Part shown: positions 34,415-44,264 of the stretch, one piece after another
Numbering within the stretch: the first letter of the stretch is position 1
Layout of the letters: each line of letters opens with the position of its first letter
Assembly: GCF_947498515.1 (NCBI RefSeq)
Contig: NZ_CANMKO010000012.1
Coordinates: forward strand, 1 to 64,000
Reading direction: 5' to 3'
From: an uncultured Pelagimonas sp.
GTDB lineage: Bacteria > Pseudomonadota > Alphaproteobacteria > Rhodobacterales > Rhodobacteraceae
Length of the DNA stretch: 64,000 nt
Notes under the pieces: generated by a model
What the model saw: the letters and a program-made list of their open reading frames with translations, nothing else
Told to the model about the DNA's origin: nothing
Database searches by the model: none
Position numbers and translations under genes: made by a program

Positions 34415-35374
34415 CTACTTGTATTCAATCAGGCGCATTTCATCACCACGCAGCCTGCGCAGGTGAAATTTGGCTATACCGATAAGATTTGGAAATTTGG
34501 ATAGGGTGAGCAGCAACGCGTGCCGCCATGCCTCACGCTTGGGCAATCCATCGCGGATCAACCCTTGGGCTGTGCGGATATAGTTCAGCTCATAAATCCC
34601 GATCAAGATCAGGGGGAGCCACCAAGCAATAGCAAAGCTCAGCAAAATGAGGAGCGGCACAACAAGCCCATAGGCCAAGACGCGCTTGCGTTCTTTGGAA
34701 AAGTATTCGGGGTGCAAATGCCCAACCTGAGCAAAGCCATGCCCGGTGCGCACGGCGCGGCTCCACCATTGGCCAAACTGCATCATGTTGGCGTCATGGC
34801 GGGTCATTTCATGGGGGATGCGTTCCAAGACCCATCCGGCTTTGCGCAATCGTGTGCAAAACTCATCGTCTTCGGCGGCGATCACCGTTGGATCCATGCC
34901 GCCAATGCCTTGCCATGCCTCGGCCCGGACCAACATATCACCGCCACAGGCCTCAATCACACCGGCGGGGCGTCGCCACTCCCAATCGCACAGCTGATTG
35001 TAAAGACTGGCATCACGATGGATTTCAGAGCGCCATCCCGTCACCATCCCGGTTTTTGGATTGGCCTCTAGATGGGCGCGACCGGCGACGATGAACCCAT
35101 CAACCAACATACAATCGCCGTCGATAAACATCACCAATTGTGGTTCATCCAAGGCGTCAAACCCCGCGTTTCGCGCACGGGCGGCGGTAAACGGAGTAGA
35201 CATATCTAATTTTACCACCGTGGCCCCATGTTGACGGGCCTCGACCAAACTATTGTCGCTTGATCCGCTATCAACATAAACAACCTGACGCGCCTGACCT
35301 TGAACGGATGCCAGCGCCGCGACCAAACGTGCGCCTTCGTTGCGGCCGATCAAAACAACATCTACCGGGGTCAT
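34415..35374 (-). CDS. GT2 family glycosyltransferase
   Basis: 319 residues. PVDVVLIGRNEGARLVAAL, YVDSGSSDNSL, FIDGDCMLVDGF (DxD) and AEDDEFCTRLRKAGW are the GT2 landmarks. Hydrophobic C-terminal segments (LVVPLLILLSFAIAWWLPLI) suggest membrane attachment. It overlaps the upstream GT4 gene by four bases and precedes the fusion gene by 12 bases. Confidence 0.88.
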   Translation of the reverse strand: MTPVDVVLIGRNEGARLVAALASVQGQARQVVYVDSGSSDNSLVEARQHGATVVKLDMSTPFTAARARNAGFDALDEPQLVMFIDGDCMLVDGFIVAGRAHLEANPKTGMVTGWRSEIHRDASLYNQLCDWEWRRPAGVIEACGGDMLVRAEAWQGIGGMDPTVIAAEDDEFCTRLRKAGWVLERIPHEMTRHDANMMQFGQWWSRAVRTGHGFAQVGHLHPEYFSKERKRVLAYGLVVPLLILLSFAIAWWLPLILIGIYELNYIRTAQGLIRDGLPKREAWRHALLLTLSKFPNLIGIAKFHLRRLRGDEMRLIEYK

Positions 35375-36627
35375 TGCGTTGGCTCCGGGCGTTTGGTTGT
35401 TGGAGCGTTGTCACCGGCATAGCCACAAATGAGTTGCGATAGCCAAGCGGCTTCTTTGTGGGTGTTGAAATGGGCCTCAACGGTTTCGCGGCCTTCTTCA
35501 CCCATGGCTTGGCGTTCAGGCGGATCAATGAAGGCGCGGGTTAGCGCGGCGCAGAGCGCGTCAACATCACCGGGCGGGACAAGCCAACCGCTTTCGCCGT
35601 GGCTCACTAGTTCTGGGATACCCGCAATTTGCGTGGTGATGACCGGCACGCCCGAGGCCATCGCCTCCATCAAGACAACCGGCACACCTTCGGCAAAGCT
35701 GGGCAAGACAAATAGGTCTGTTTGCAATAGGGCCTCAGCAACCTCAGATTGGTTTTTGTAGCCCACAAATTCCACCCGATCATCGATCCCAAGCCGTTTC
35801 GACATGCTTTCCAATGCGGTGCGTTCGGGGCCGTCCCCAATCAGTTTAAGCTGTAGGTTGGGCATGTCGCCCTTAAGCTTATCAATAGCTTGGAAAAGAA
35901 TCGGGACGCCTTTGACCGCCGCCAAACGTCCGACAAACAGCAACCTCTGCCCTGAATGCCAGGTCTTTCCATAACGGTCGGGTTCGATCCCACAATGCAC
36001 GATATGTAGCTTGTCCCAATCTGATTGATCGGCAAAACACATAAGCTGTGAACGGCAATAATCGCTGATACAGGCGACAAAACGCGCGCGCTTGGTCTTT
36101 TCGTCGATGCGCCAGTGATGCGGCTCAAAGAAAATGTCCGGCCCATGAATCGTAAAGCTGTAGGGGATACCAGACAGCGCCTCGGACAACATCGCAACGG
36201 TGCAAGATGCCTTGGCGATGTGGTTGTGTAGATGGGTGACCCCTTGATCCTGTAAATGCGCCGCCAAAACGCCGGCCTCAAGGAAATAGATCAGGTTATA
36301 GAGACGGCCCTTGATCCCCTTGGGGGCGGTGCGCCACGCCAATCCCAATGCCTTGGCATAGCGTCCGGGCGTCCGCAGCCAGCGCAGGTGTGACCGGATC
36401 AAACGCAGAGGATTTTTCGCGGCATCCAAAACCTTGAAGGTGCGGGCGTGTTCGTCACGTTGTTCGGGTCCGACAAGGTGTTCAGCCCCTGTGGTGCGGA
36501 TCGAACAGGTTTCGACCTCGTGCCCATACTTGCGCAGCGCCGCGACCTCACGTTGAATAAAAGTGTCCGACGCCCGCGGGTACTCCCCGGTCAAATAGGC
36601 GATTTTCGGCAGGGTCATTCCCGTCAC
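35371..36627 (-). CDS. GT4 family glycosyltransferase
   Basis: 418 residues. GEYPRASDTFIQREVAAL at the start, LLFVGRLAAVKGV, and SFAEGVPVVLMEAMASGVPV with the Glu-x7-Glu pair: a GT-B retaining transferase of the WcaL-like group. Start ATG 36627 overlaps the stop of the epimerase gene (ATGA); a start at 36618 is also possible. Member of the minus-strand sugar-modification operon. Confidence 0.88.
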   Translation of the reverse strand: MTGMTLPKIAYLTGEYPRASDTFIQREVAALRKYGHEVETCSIRTTGAEHLVGPEQRDEHARTFKVLDAAKNPLRLIRSHLRWLRTPGRYAKALGLAWRTAPKGIKGRLYNLIYFLEAGVLAAHLQDQGVTHLHNHIAKASCTVAMLSEALSGIPYSFTIHGPDIFFEPHHWRIDEKTKRARFVACISDYCRSQLMCFADQSDWDKLHIVHCGIEPDRYGKTWHSGQRLLFVGRLAAVKGVPILFQAIDKLKGDMPNLQLKLIGDGPERTALESMSKRLGIDDRVEFVGYKNQSEVAEALLQTDLFVLPSFAEGVPVVLMEAMASGVPVITTQIAGIPELVSHGESGWLVPPGDVDALCAALTRAFIDPPERQAMGEEGRETVEAHFNTHKEAAWLSQLICGYAGDNAPTTKRPEPTQ

Positions 36628-37595
36628 TCTTGGCCCTCCAAACTTTGTTTCAACATGTCTTCGAATGGCGCATGATCCGCCCCGCCTAAAAACGATCGAA
36701 GCGCAGTATTGGGATAGCTAAGGGGCATCATCCGGGCCCGCAGGATTGGTTCTTGGAACAAACCGGGGAGCTTGTGCGCCAATGGTTTGAGCGACCGGAC
36801 CCCAGCCAACCAAAGGGAGTATGGCACAGGCAATACCAAGCGTGGCCAGCCAGCGAGTTTCCGATGCGTTTCCAGAAAACGTGCGCGTGTCGGAAGGTCG
36901 TCGTCAATAATGTTCACCGCTTGGAGGCCGTTTGGCGGTGTTTTGGTTGCCGCTATCAAGGACGTTGCCAAATGATCTACATGGACTAAAGGTAGTTGCC
37001 CGTCCGAATTGATTTGTACATGCGCTTTGGACGCCCAAAACCCCAACAGCGCATGCCATGTCCGCCCCGGCCCATAAACAGCACCCGGACGCATTATCCA
37101 AACAGACCGGCCGGTGTCGGAGCACTGCGTTTCCTGTTGAAGTTTGGCGGCGGTATAGGCGTCGCGGGCCGTTTCCGGGCTTTCAAGCGGGCTGTTTTCA
37201 GTCAAAGTCGCGCCGGGGTCCAATTGCATTGTGTCATACACTGCGATTGAGCTGACCAAGATAAGCTGGGCCTCACTCCCCTGCATCGCCTCCAGCAATA
37301 TTTCCGTGCCGCGCAGGGTATCGTCGGCATGTTTATCGGCGTCCCCGCCCATATGGGCGGCGGCGTGAATGACGGCCCCGACACCGCTCATCGCTTCTTT
37401 GAGCAAGCCAATACTTTCGCGATCCGAGAGGTCGGCGCGCTGGGCAAAGACACCCGGATCACCGGCCCAGCTTTCCAGCGGTTCCCGGCGATAGACCGCA
37501 ACAACCTCAAGACCTTGATGGCGGGCCTCAGCGACCGCTGCTCGGCCAACAAACCCGTTGGCACCGGTGATCAAAATACGGGTTAGATTGCCCAT
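36624..37595 (-). CDS. NAD-dependent epimerase/dehydratase family protein
   Basis: 323 residues from ATG 37595 (a start at 37619 is in frame but would overlap its neighbour more). ILITGANGFVGRAAVAEA binds NAD. The expected YxxxK appears as YTAAK in the SPETARDAYTAAKLQQET stretch. Extended SDRs of this type epimerise or dehydrate nucleotide sugars. It overlaps the Gfo/Idh gene upstream by 13 bases. Confidence 0.88.
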   Translation of the reverse strand: MGNLTRILITGANGFVGRAAVAEARHQGLEVVAVYRREPLESWAGDPGVFAQRADLSDRESIGLLKEAMSGVGAVIHAAAHMGGDADKHADDTLRGTEILLEAMQGSEAQLILVSSIAVYDTMQLDPGATLTENSPLESPETARDAYTAAKLQQETQCSDTGRSVWIMRPGAVYGPGRTWHALLGFWASKAHVQINSDGQLPLVHVDHLATSLIAATKTPPNGLQAVNIIDDDLPTRARFLETHRKLAGWPRLVLPVPYSLWLAGVRSLKPLAHKLPGLFQEPILRARMMPLSYPNTALRSFLGGADHAPFEDMLKQSLEGQE

Positions 37596-38707
37596 GGCAT
37601 CGGCTCCATCGGCTGACATGTGGTCGACATTTTTTGCGCACCGCTATGTTCGCCCGCGTTCTGGATTGCCAGAGTGACCTCGGTCATATGAAGCGCAAAG
37701 TCATTGGACAGCCGGCAATCGCGACCTTGGTTAAGGGCTTCGAGCATTTCAGCAGGCCCAAGCATAAAGTTCATCGCCGCCGCGCCCCAACGTTTAACCT
37801 TGGGATGGGTCGGCTGGGCCAATTTGATCCGTTTTGGAAAGGGGTTTTCCATCAATCGGCGGCGCACGGTCATCCGCTTGGCAAAGCGCACCTTGGCGGC
37901 GTTGTCCCACGCGGCCTTGCAGCTGAGCACCCCCTTGTCGCCGGTGATACGGATGGAATGGTCATGCGGTGCGGTGATCGAACAGGTCAATCGTGTCACC
38001 GGACCATTTTCAAAGAACAAGGTGGCGACGGATAGGTCCGGTGCAAAGGGGCCGGTGCCCTCTTTGTTGGGGATCGTTTCGGCAGAGGCAGCAACAACCG
38101 TGCGCACCGACCCAAACCATGAAATCAACCACCCAAGATAATATCCGGCATGTTCCAAGGTGCAACCAACGCGAAATTCATCCTCATAGGGCCAAGGTGC
38201 CCCGGATTCTGACAGCCATTTCTTGTAAGCCGCTTGCGGGATGAATCCGTCATCCAACTCGGCGTAAATCGCGCGTGGGGTTCCCGCCACATTATGACGC
38301 AACGCATGGCCCAAAGTTTGCGCCGCCTCACCCAATGACGAACACGGGGCAGAAGCCAACATCAGCCCGTTTTCAGCGGCCAAACCATAAAGCGTCTTGG
38401 CATTTTCAACCGTCATGGCCAGCGGCTTTTCTGAATAGACATGCCGCCCGGCCTCAAGGCAGGCTTTGGTAGTTTCGAAATGCGCCGCAGGGTTCGTTAG
38501 GTTTAAAATGATCGCGTCGGGCGCGTCGGACAACAGGGCGTCGAAAGATGATTTCGCCGGTAGGTCCCAGAAACGGCAAAACTGCTCAAGGCGCGCCGCG
38601 TTCAAGTCAAAGACTCCGGCAACCTCGATTCCCGGCATCGCAGCAAGCGAGCGCATGTAAAGGTCGGCCACGAATCCGCAGCCCAAAAGGCACACCTTAT
38701 TGGTCAT
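37583..38707 (-). CDS. Gfo/Idh/MocA family oxidoreductase
   Basis: 374 residues from ATG 38707, with AGGGGG upstream (a GTG at 38710 is one codon earlier). VCLLGCGFVADLYMRSLA opens the Rossmann fold, YSEKPLAMTVENAK is the conserved EKP motif, and the C-terminal half has the usual beta-sheet sugar-binding domain. Probably an NAD(P)-dependent step in sugar synthesis. First gene of the minus-strand run down to 32303. Confidence 0.9.
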   Translation of the reverse strand: MTNKVCLLGCGFVADLYMRSLAAMPGIEVAGVFDLNAARLEQFCRFWDLPAKSSFDALLSDAPDAIILNLTNPAAHFETTKACLEAGRHVYSEKPLAMTVENAKTLYGLAAENGLMLASAPCSSLGEAAQTLGHALRHNVAGTPRAIYAELDDGFIPQAAYKKWLSESGAPWPYEDEFRVGCTLEHAGYYLGWLISWFGSVRTVVAASAETIPNKEGTGPFAPDLSVATLFFENGPVTRLTCSITAPHDHSIRITGDKGVLSCKAAWDNAAKVRFAKRMTVRRRLMENPFPKRIKLAQPTHPKVKRWGAAAMNFMLGPAEMLEALNQGRDCRLSNDFALHMTEVTLAIQNAGEHSGAQKMSTTCQPMEPMPWAI

Positions 38708-38947
38708 CACATGCCCCCTTTCGGGTGCTTACTCGGAACGTCCATTCTGACACGTCTACCGCCCCACCATTTCTATTCGGTGAATTAACCCCAAAAACAT
38801 GGCCAGAATTCGGCAAACCACCCGAGTTGTTCACAAAAATGCGGCAGCGCGGCATCACCATCGCGGGAATTCACCTTGCTGTTGCCGATTTGGCACTTAT
38901 GTTGCGCGCAAATAGCATTATGTCAGGCTTATCAAGGAAAGACTGCC

Positions 38948-39706
38948 ATGGAATTTCAGTTCGACGCACGAAAAATCGATGTGAACGTGCCCAATTGGGC
39001 CGTCCTTGAGGCACGTGTGACCGAACGCTGGGCCCAACGCAAAGGGTTTGCCTTGGCAACTATTAACCTTGATCATTTGGTCAAGCTGGGGGCCTCGGCC
39101 GACTTTCGGAGCGCTTACGCCGCGCAGGATTTCGTCTGTGCCGATGGCAATCCGATTGTGTGGATGTCCCACATCGCGGGTCGTCCCGTGTCGCTTATCC
39201 CCGGATCCGAAGCCATCCTACCATTGGCTAAAATGGCAGCAAAACAGGGGGTTGGCGTGGCTCTAATCGGCTCAACTGACCCAGTGTTAAAGGCCGCCTC
39301 CGCCTATTTGGAGCGCGAGGTCCGTGACCTTGAAGTTGTGTGCTGTATCGCGCCGCCCATGGGATTTGATCCGGCGGGTGATGACGCAAAGGCCATTCTA
39401 GAACGCGTCGCCGATTCCGGGGCTCGGTTGTGTTTTGTTGCCATGGGAGCGCCGCGCCAAGAAGTATTCGCGGCGCTGGGTCGAAAAGTGGCCCCTGAGG
39501 TGGGATTCGTGTCCATTGGGGCTGGGCTGGATTTCTTTGCCGGGACGCAAAAACGCGCACCGGAATGGGCTCAGCGGTTGCAGGTCGAATGGCTTTGGCG
39601 GATGATGTCCGATCCCAAACGCCTTGCCGGTCGCTATCTGAAATGTGCGGCGATTTTGCCGAGGCACATGTCTCGCGCTGTCATGTTGCGCTTGCGCAAG
39701 GATTAG
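38948..39706 (+). CDS. WecG/TagA/CpsF glycosyltransferase (GT26)
   Basis: 252 residues from ATG 38948 with AAGGAAAG upstream. The GT26 marks TINLDHLVKL, ADGNPIVWM, AILPLAKMAAKQGVGVALIGS and GAPRQEVFAA are all present, as in WecG and TagA. These enzymes add the second sugar of a lipid-linked repeat unit. It lies alone on the + strand between two minus-strand operons, with its own leader of about 240 bases. Acceptor and donor are unknown. Confidence 0.9.
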   Translation: MEFQFDARKIDVNVPNWAVLEARVTERWAQRKGFALATINLDHLVKLGASADFRSAYAAQDFVCADGNPIVWMSHIAGRPVSLIPGSEAILPLAKMAAKQGVGVALIGSTDPVLKAASAYLEREVRDLEVVCCIAPPMGFDPAGDDAKAILERVADSGARLCFVAMGAPRQEVFAALGRKVAPEVGFVSIGAGLDFFAGTQKRAPEWAQRLQVEWLWRMMSDPKRLAGRYLKCAAILPRHMSRAVMLRLRKD

Positions 39707-40467
39707 AGCTGACGTGGCTTTTGACGACGTAGCAAAAGCACGTCCTTGATCTTTCCTTTTAATCCGCGCGGCGGCAGGATCTCGCTCCCCATTTCGAACA
39801 CCGATCCGGTTAGGGATGGGTCACGCATCAAAGCCAGCCTCGCGCCCCATACGGCGGATTGTTTGGGCGGGATGCCATCCGGAATTCCCATCTCGGTTTG
39901 CAACATGCCGGGCATCCAATCGCTTATGACGATATCCGGAAACCGGTCACTCAAATCCGCAATCATGGCCCGGGTCAAAATGCGTGCTGCGCCCTTGGAC
40001 ACAGAATAAGCTGAACTTGCGGGTAGTGGGTTCAAATCCGCAAATGTTGCGACATTGAGAATGCGACCTTCGCCGCGTGGAGCCATGTTTTGCAAGGCGG
40101 CGTGACTGCAATTTAGGACACCGCCGAGGTTGATTTGGAGGGTTTGGGCAAAGCTATCCGGGGATTCTGCCAAAAAATCACGACGGGGATAAACGGCGGC
40201 GTTGTTGATCAAGATCGCGATGTCGCCATGGTGCGAAACAAGCTCGGAAAACCCCTCCGAAACCGCAACCCCGTCCGCAACATCCATCTGGATGGGCAAG
40301 AAGTTTTGCCCAAGACGGTCGCGAGTTTCATCTAGGGCGCTCTGGCGGCGGCCGGTCCCTGCAACGGTAAAACCTTTCTCAACCAGCTCGGTCGCCAAAG
40401 CGCGGCCAAGGCCAGAGCCAGCCCCGGTGACAATGGCAATTCCGTCTTTGGGTGTGATGGGTGTCAT
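39703..40467 (-). CDS. Short-chain dehydrogenase/reductase
   Basis: 254 residues from ATG 40467, whose ATGA overlaps the GMC gene stop; AAAGGAG lies upstream. IVTGAGSGLGRALATEL, INNAAVYPRR and YSVSKGAAR (Tyr-x3-Lys) give a classical SDR. It is the last gene of an operon with the GMC oxidoreductase and the acyltransferase, which suggests an oxidation or reduction on a sugar or lipid part. Confidence 0.88.
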   Translation of the reverse strand: MTPITPKDGIAIVTGAGSGLGRALATELVEKGFTVAGTGRRQSALDETRDRLGQNFLPIQMDVADGVAVSEGFSELVSHHGDIAILINNAAVYPRRDFLAESPDSFAQTLQINLGGVLNCSHAALQNMAPRGEGRILNVATFADLNPLPASSAYSVSKGAARILTRAMIADLSDRFPDIVISDWMPGMLQTEMGIPDGIPPKQSAVWGARLALMRDPSLTGSVFEMGSEILPPRGLKGKIKDVLLLRRQKPRQL

Positions 40468-42023
40468 GCGGACTCCTTTGCAATGGTGTCCCCAACCCGC
40501 AACGCGTTGGCGGCAATGGTCAAACTTGGGTTCACACCCATTGATGTCGGCATAAAGCTTGCGTCCACAACCCACAAATTGCCAATATCATGCGCCCGGC
40601 AATTGGCATCCAGAACAGAAGTTTTGGGATCATGGCCAAACCGAACGGTCCCGCACGGGTGCCCGTAGTTGAGCTCAGGACTCATCCCAAGGAAAGCACG
40701 GCGATGACCGCGCATCGCCTTGCGGATCGCCTTACGAAACGCCCGCCGCCGCTCCAAAAGCTCCGGCTTAAACTCATATTCAACTGCAAGCTTGTCGGGT
40801 TGCGTCGGGTCATAGATGACACGGTTTTCAGGATATGGAAGGTCTTCCATAAGGCCGACAAAGATTTGCGCGTGGCCAAAAAGCTTGTGCGCAATGGCGG
40901 CGGGAATGCGGGTCAATTGGGCGAGGCCTGGAACCTTGGCTAAGGGGGATCGGGCCAGCATCAGGTTAAGATAATGGACAATCTCACCATATGACGCGCG
41001 AATGCCCATGGCTTGGATCGTGCCGAAACGCGCGCCGTTTTGATGATACAAATCCCGCAAGGAAATCGCCTTGGTGGCACCGCTATCGCGGGTGCCGCGC
41101 TTGGGCCACAAGGCGAACATTTCGTTCAGATGAAACATCAGGTTGCGCCCGACAAGCCCGGAACTATTGGCCAAACCCTTGGGATGATCCGCGTTGGCCG
41201 ATGCCAAAAGCAATTTCGCCGACCCCAAGGCCCCGCCGGCAAGAATGTAGCGACCGGCCTTTAGGGTTTGTGATGTCCCGCCGATGATCACCTCAACCCC
41301 CGAAATCTGTCCTTGGTTTTCCACAAGGCGGGTCACTTTGGCATTGGTCACCAAAGTGGCATTGCCTGTGGCCAAAGCTGGCTCAACCCCGGCAGAACGG
41401 CCATCCATTTTGCACACCTTTGGGCACTTCACCCCAAGGCAATTGCGACAGCCGTCGATACGCTCGATACCAGTATGTGCATGGTAGGGGTGCAACCCAG
41501 ATTGACGCAAACTACCCATCAAACTGGCTTCGGTGTCATTCAAATCCGGCGGAGTGCGCAAAGGTAGGGGAGGCTCAGACGACAAAGGGTCATGAGACCC
41601 ATAAACCCGATAGGCTTCCGCCGCTTTGGCATACCACGGGGTCATGTCGTCATAGGTCACGGGCCAGCCATCGGTTGGATGAGGCTGGTCTGGTGTTGCC
41701 TCAAGGTCATGACGTTCCGGGCGTTCCAATGTCGCGGCGTAAAAGGCCGACGACCCGCCAACACCGGCCCCCAATGGCGCGTAAAACTCTTGATTCTGGC
41801 CGTTGAGCGTCACATGAATCGGGGTCGGCCACATCCCGCGCGCTAGTCGGGCTTCGGGCACAAAAATTTCGGATAACCCATTCTCTTCGCTGCGATATCC
41901 CTTGGCCCCTTGCTCAAGAAATAAAACTTTTTGCCCGGCTTCCGCCAACACACGTCCAACGGTGCCGCCACCAATTCCGGTGCCAATAACAATCGCATCC
42001 CAACTCGTCTCGGCAAGGGTCAT
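40464..42023 (-). CDS. GMC family (glucose-methanol-choline) oxidoreductase
   Basis: 519 residues. FAD-binding VIGTGIGGGTVGRVL at the start, ASLMGSLRQSGL and the Cys cluster CRNCLGVKCPKVC, and the C-terminal NLWVVDASFMPTSMGVNPSLT block with the Asn/His region of GMC enzymes. These flavoproteins oxidise primary or secondary alcohols. It overlaps the acyltransferase by four bases (ATGA) and the SDR likewise. The location in a polysaccharide operon suggests sugar or lipid alcohol oxidation, but no substrate is known. Confidence 0.88.
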   Translation of the reverse strand: MTLAETSWDAIVIGTGIGGGTVGRVLAEAGQKVLFLEQGAKGYRSEENGLSEIFVPEARLARGMWPTPIHVTLNGQNQEFYAPLGAGVGGSSAFYAATLERPERHDLEATPDQPHPTDGWPVTYDDMTPWYAKAAEAYRVYGSHDPLSSEPPLPLRTPPDLNDTEASLMGSLRQSGLHPYHAHTGIERIDGCRNCLGVKCPKVCKMDGRSAGVEPALATGNATLVTNAKVTRLVENQGQISGVEVIIGGTSQTLKAGRYILAGGALGSAKLLLASANADHPKGLANSSGLVGRNLMFHLNEMFALWPKRGTRDSGATKAISLRDLYHQNGARFGTIQAMGIRASYGEIVHYLNLMLARSPLAKVPGLAQLTRIPAAIAHKLFGHAQIFVGLMEDLPYPENRVIYDPTQPDKLAVEYEFKPELLERRRAFRKAIRKAMRGHRRAFLGMSPELNYGHPCGTVRFGHDPKTSVLDANCRAHDIGNLWVVDASFMPTSMGVNPSLTIAANALRVGDTIAKESA

Positions 42024-44074
42024 TCTTGGACATCCTGAACCAATGCGGATTGGCGGGTCACCGACTCAAAGACCGGTTCAAAAAGGGCGCGCACGCGCAA
42101 AGCGGCAGAGTTGGTGACGTGGTTATTGTCGAAATACTGGCCGACATTCTCATGCAACGCCCCGCAGGTTGACCCGTCGCAAAACCCCGGCCAGCTATCG
42201 ATCCAGTTGATGGACCCACTTTCGGCCAGTGAAAGCCAAGGCGCGTCTGCCATCGCGGCGCGAACCGCCAACCCGTCAACCGTCGCCGTTGATTTGGTCA
42301 CAGGTTCGGCGGCCAAAGGCAGGCCATAATGCGCTGTTTCACGGGCTGCGAGGCGGGCGTCATACTTTGGAATTTCCGGCGGTTGGCGCAGGACATGGAC
42401 CTGACTGAAACGGCCTTTCAAGAACTCAACGGATTCGCGTGCTGCATTGGTGATCAATTGCGGCTGGGTGAGCGTCAGCTTTTGCGCGCCATCCGTGGGG
42501 TGAATTGAGATGGTGTTGTGAGCATCAAGACCAACGCCCGTGCCAGATACATAATAAGCCCAACGCCCAACCAAGAGCACGGTTTCAAGGCTTTCCAACC
42601 GGGCAAAGCTTTGTTGGATTTGCAGATTGGCATGCGTACAGGCGGTATCTTGTGCCGGCGTCGCCGAATTTTCGGATTTGCGGAGCCCGAATAGCGGCGC
42701 GCACCCAGCGCGCCAAATAATCAAACCCGGAACATTGGCCTCATGCGCGACAAGGTCGATGCCCTCTTTGAAGGCGCGGACATGGCTGTCGCCCCAGACC
42801 AAGACTTTGGGCGCGCCCTCTGGCCCGATGGGGCATACTTCTAGACCATCCAAGGGAAGGTCGTCGGCCACATAACAGCGGCTCCAATCCTGAAGGAAAT
42901 CGCCAGTGGCGGCGATATGGGGTTGGGCCTCGGGGCCAAAGCGGCTTGGCACGCCGTCAGATTTGAAGATCCATCCGCCGAAAGCGAGTGTGGCAAGCGA
43001 AGCCACAGCCATCGCCCCCAAAACCACCCCGCCGGGTAAGAGCCGGGCACGTCGCACCGGGGTTTCGACAAACTTCCAAGACAGCCACGCAATGGCGACA
43101 GATAGGCCCATCCAGAGCACTGATTCAAAGAGGTTGGCGTGACCGCCACGCAAATAGGTCGAGAGCGTAAAGATCGGCCAGTGCCACAAGTAGAGCGAAT
43201 AGGAAATCAGCCCGAAAAACACCGCAACCGGGTGGCACAACAACTGGTTCACTGTGTTCTTGCCGGTTCCATTGGCCAGCAAGAGCGCGGTGCCTAGGAC
43301 GGGGAATAGTGCCAAGACCCCCGGAAACATTGGCCCGGCTGGGATCATGACAACCGATATGACCACCAACGCCAACCCTAGCCAACTTAGCAAAGCAAAA
43401 CCGCGCCATTTGCGTTCGGTTTGATATCCCCAGATGGCCAGCAACACACCGGATAGCATTTCCCAGGCCCGGAATGGGAATAGGTAAAACGCGGCCATCG
43501 GATGTGATGGCGTCATCATTACGCAGGCGACCAATGATAAGGCCCAGCACCCGATCAAGGCCGCCACAAGGGCGCGACGTGACCGGGCTAAAATCAATAT
43601 CAGCAGCGGCAAGAAGATGTAGAACTGCTCTTCGACCGCCAAGGACCACGTGTGTAATAGCGGCTTTTCCTCGGACGCAGCATCGAAATACCCGGCTTGG
43701 CGGTAAAAAAGCACGTTCGACAAATAGACGGTCGCCGCAATCGCAGCCTTGCCAAATTCGCGATATTCAAAGGGCAACAAGATGGCCCATGCCAATGCGC
43801 CCGTGACCAAAACCATGGCGAAAAACGCCGGGGCCAAACGGCGAAATCGCCGCACGTAAAAGTTCAACAACCAGATTGTTCCGGTGTGATCATATTCACG
43901 CCACAACAACCCGCCGATCAGAAACCCAGAGATGACAAAGAAGATATCAACGCCAACAAACCCGCCCTGCAACGGAACCCCAAAATGGTAGAGCACAACC
44001 GACAGCACGGCAAAGGCGCGCAGCCCATCAATATCACTGCGATAAGGTTGATTATGTGAGATGTGCTGCGTCAT
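42020..44074 (-). CDS. Acyltransferase-3/SGNH O-acyltransferase (OafA/YrhL type)
   Basis: 684 residues from ATG 44074 (MTQHISHNQPYRSDIDGLRA; an earlier in-frame start is less likely). First 380 residues: ten or so hydrophobic spans with the AT3 marks YRSDIDGLRAFAV, GGFVGVDIFFVISGF and TWSLAVEEQFY. C-terminal 250 residues: SGNH-like domain with VLVWGDSHVRAF (Ser) and FDNNHVT (Asp/His). Such fused proteins O-acetylate extracytoplasmic polysaccharide. First gene of the operon with GMC and SDR. Confidence 0.93.
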   Translation of the reverse strand: MTQHISHNQPYRSDIDGLRAFAVLSVVLYHFGVPLQGGFVGVDIFFVISGFLIGGLLWREYDHTGTIWLLNFYVRRFRRLAPAFFAMVLVTGALAWAILLPFEYREFGKAAIAATVYLSNVLFYRQAGYFDAASEEKPLLHTWSLAVEEQFYIFLPLLILILARSRRALVAALIGCWALSLVACVMMTPSHPMAAFYLFPFRAWEMLSGVLLAIWGYQTERKWRGFALLSWLGLALVVISVVMIPAGPMFPGVLALFPVLGTALLLANGTGKNTVNQLLCHPVAVFFGLISYSLYLWHWPIFTLSTYLRGGHANLFESVLWMGLSVAIAWLSWKFVETPVRRARLLPGGVVLGAMAVASLATLAFGGWIFKSDGVPSRFGPEAQPHIAATGDFLQDWSRCYVADDLPLDGLEVCPIGPEGAPKVLVWGDSHVRAFKEGIDLVAHEANVPGLIIWRAGCAPLFGLRKSENSATPAQDTACTHANLQIQQSFARLESLETVLLVGRWAYYVSGTGVGLDAHNTISIHPTDGAQKLTLTQPQLITNAARESVEFLKGRFSQVHVLRQPPEIPKYDARLAARETAHYGLPLAAEPVTKSTATVDGLAVRAAMADAPWLSLAESGSINWIDSWPGFCDGSTCGALHENVGQYFDNNHVTNSAALRVRALFEPVFESVTRQSALVQDVQE

Positions 44075-44264
44075 GTGAGGGCATTCCCCAAGGCGGCAAA
44101 TCGCGCGATCATTCCAATTCCTTCCGGATTCTCCGGGTGTCAGTGCCTCACCACAAGGGATTCGTGGCGCAGGGTGACGGCTAAGTGTTGCCATACCTTC
44201 AAGGATGGCTCAAATCTGGGCAGGAATTTGGCGTTTTCGCGGGCCGAGGGGAAACTGAGACAAA

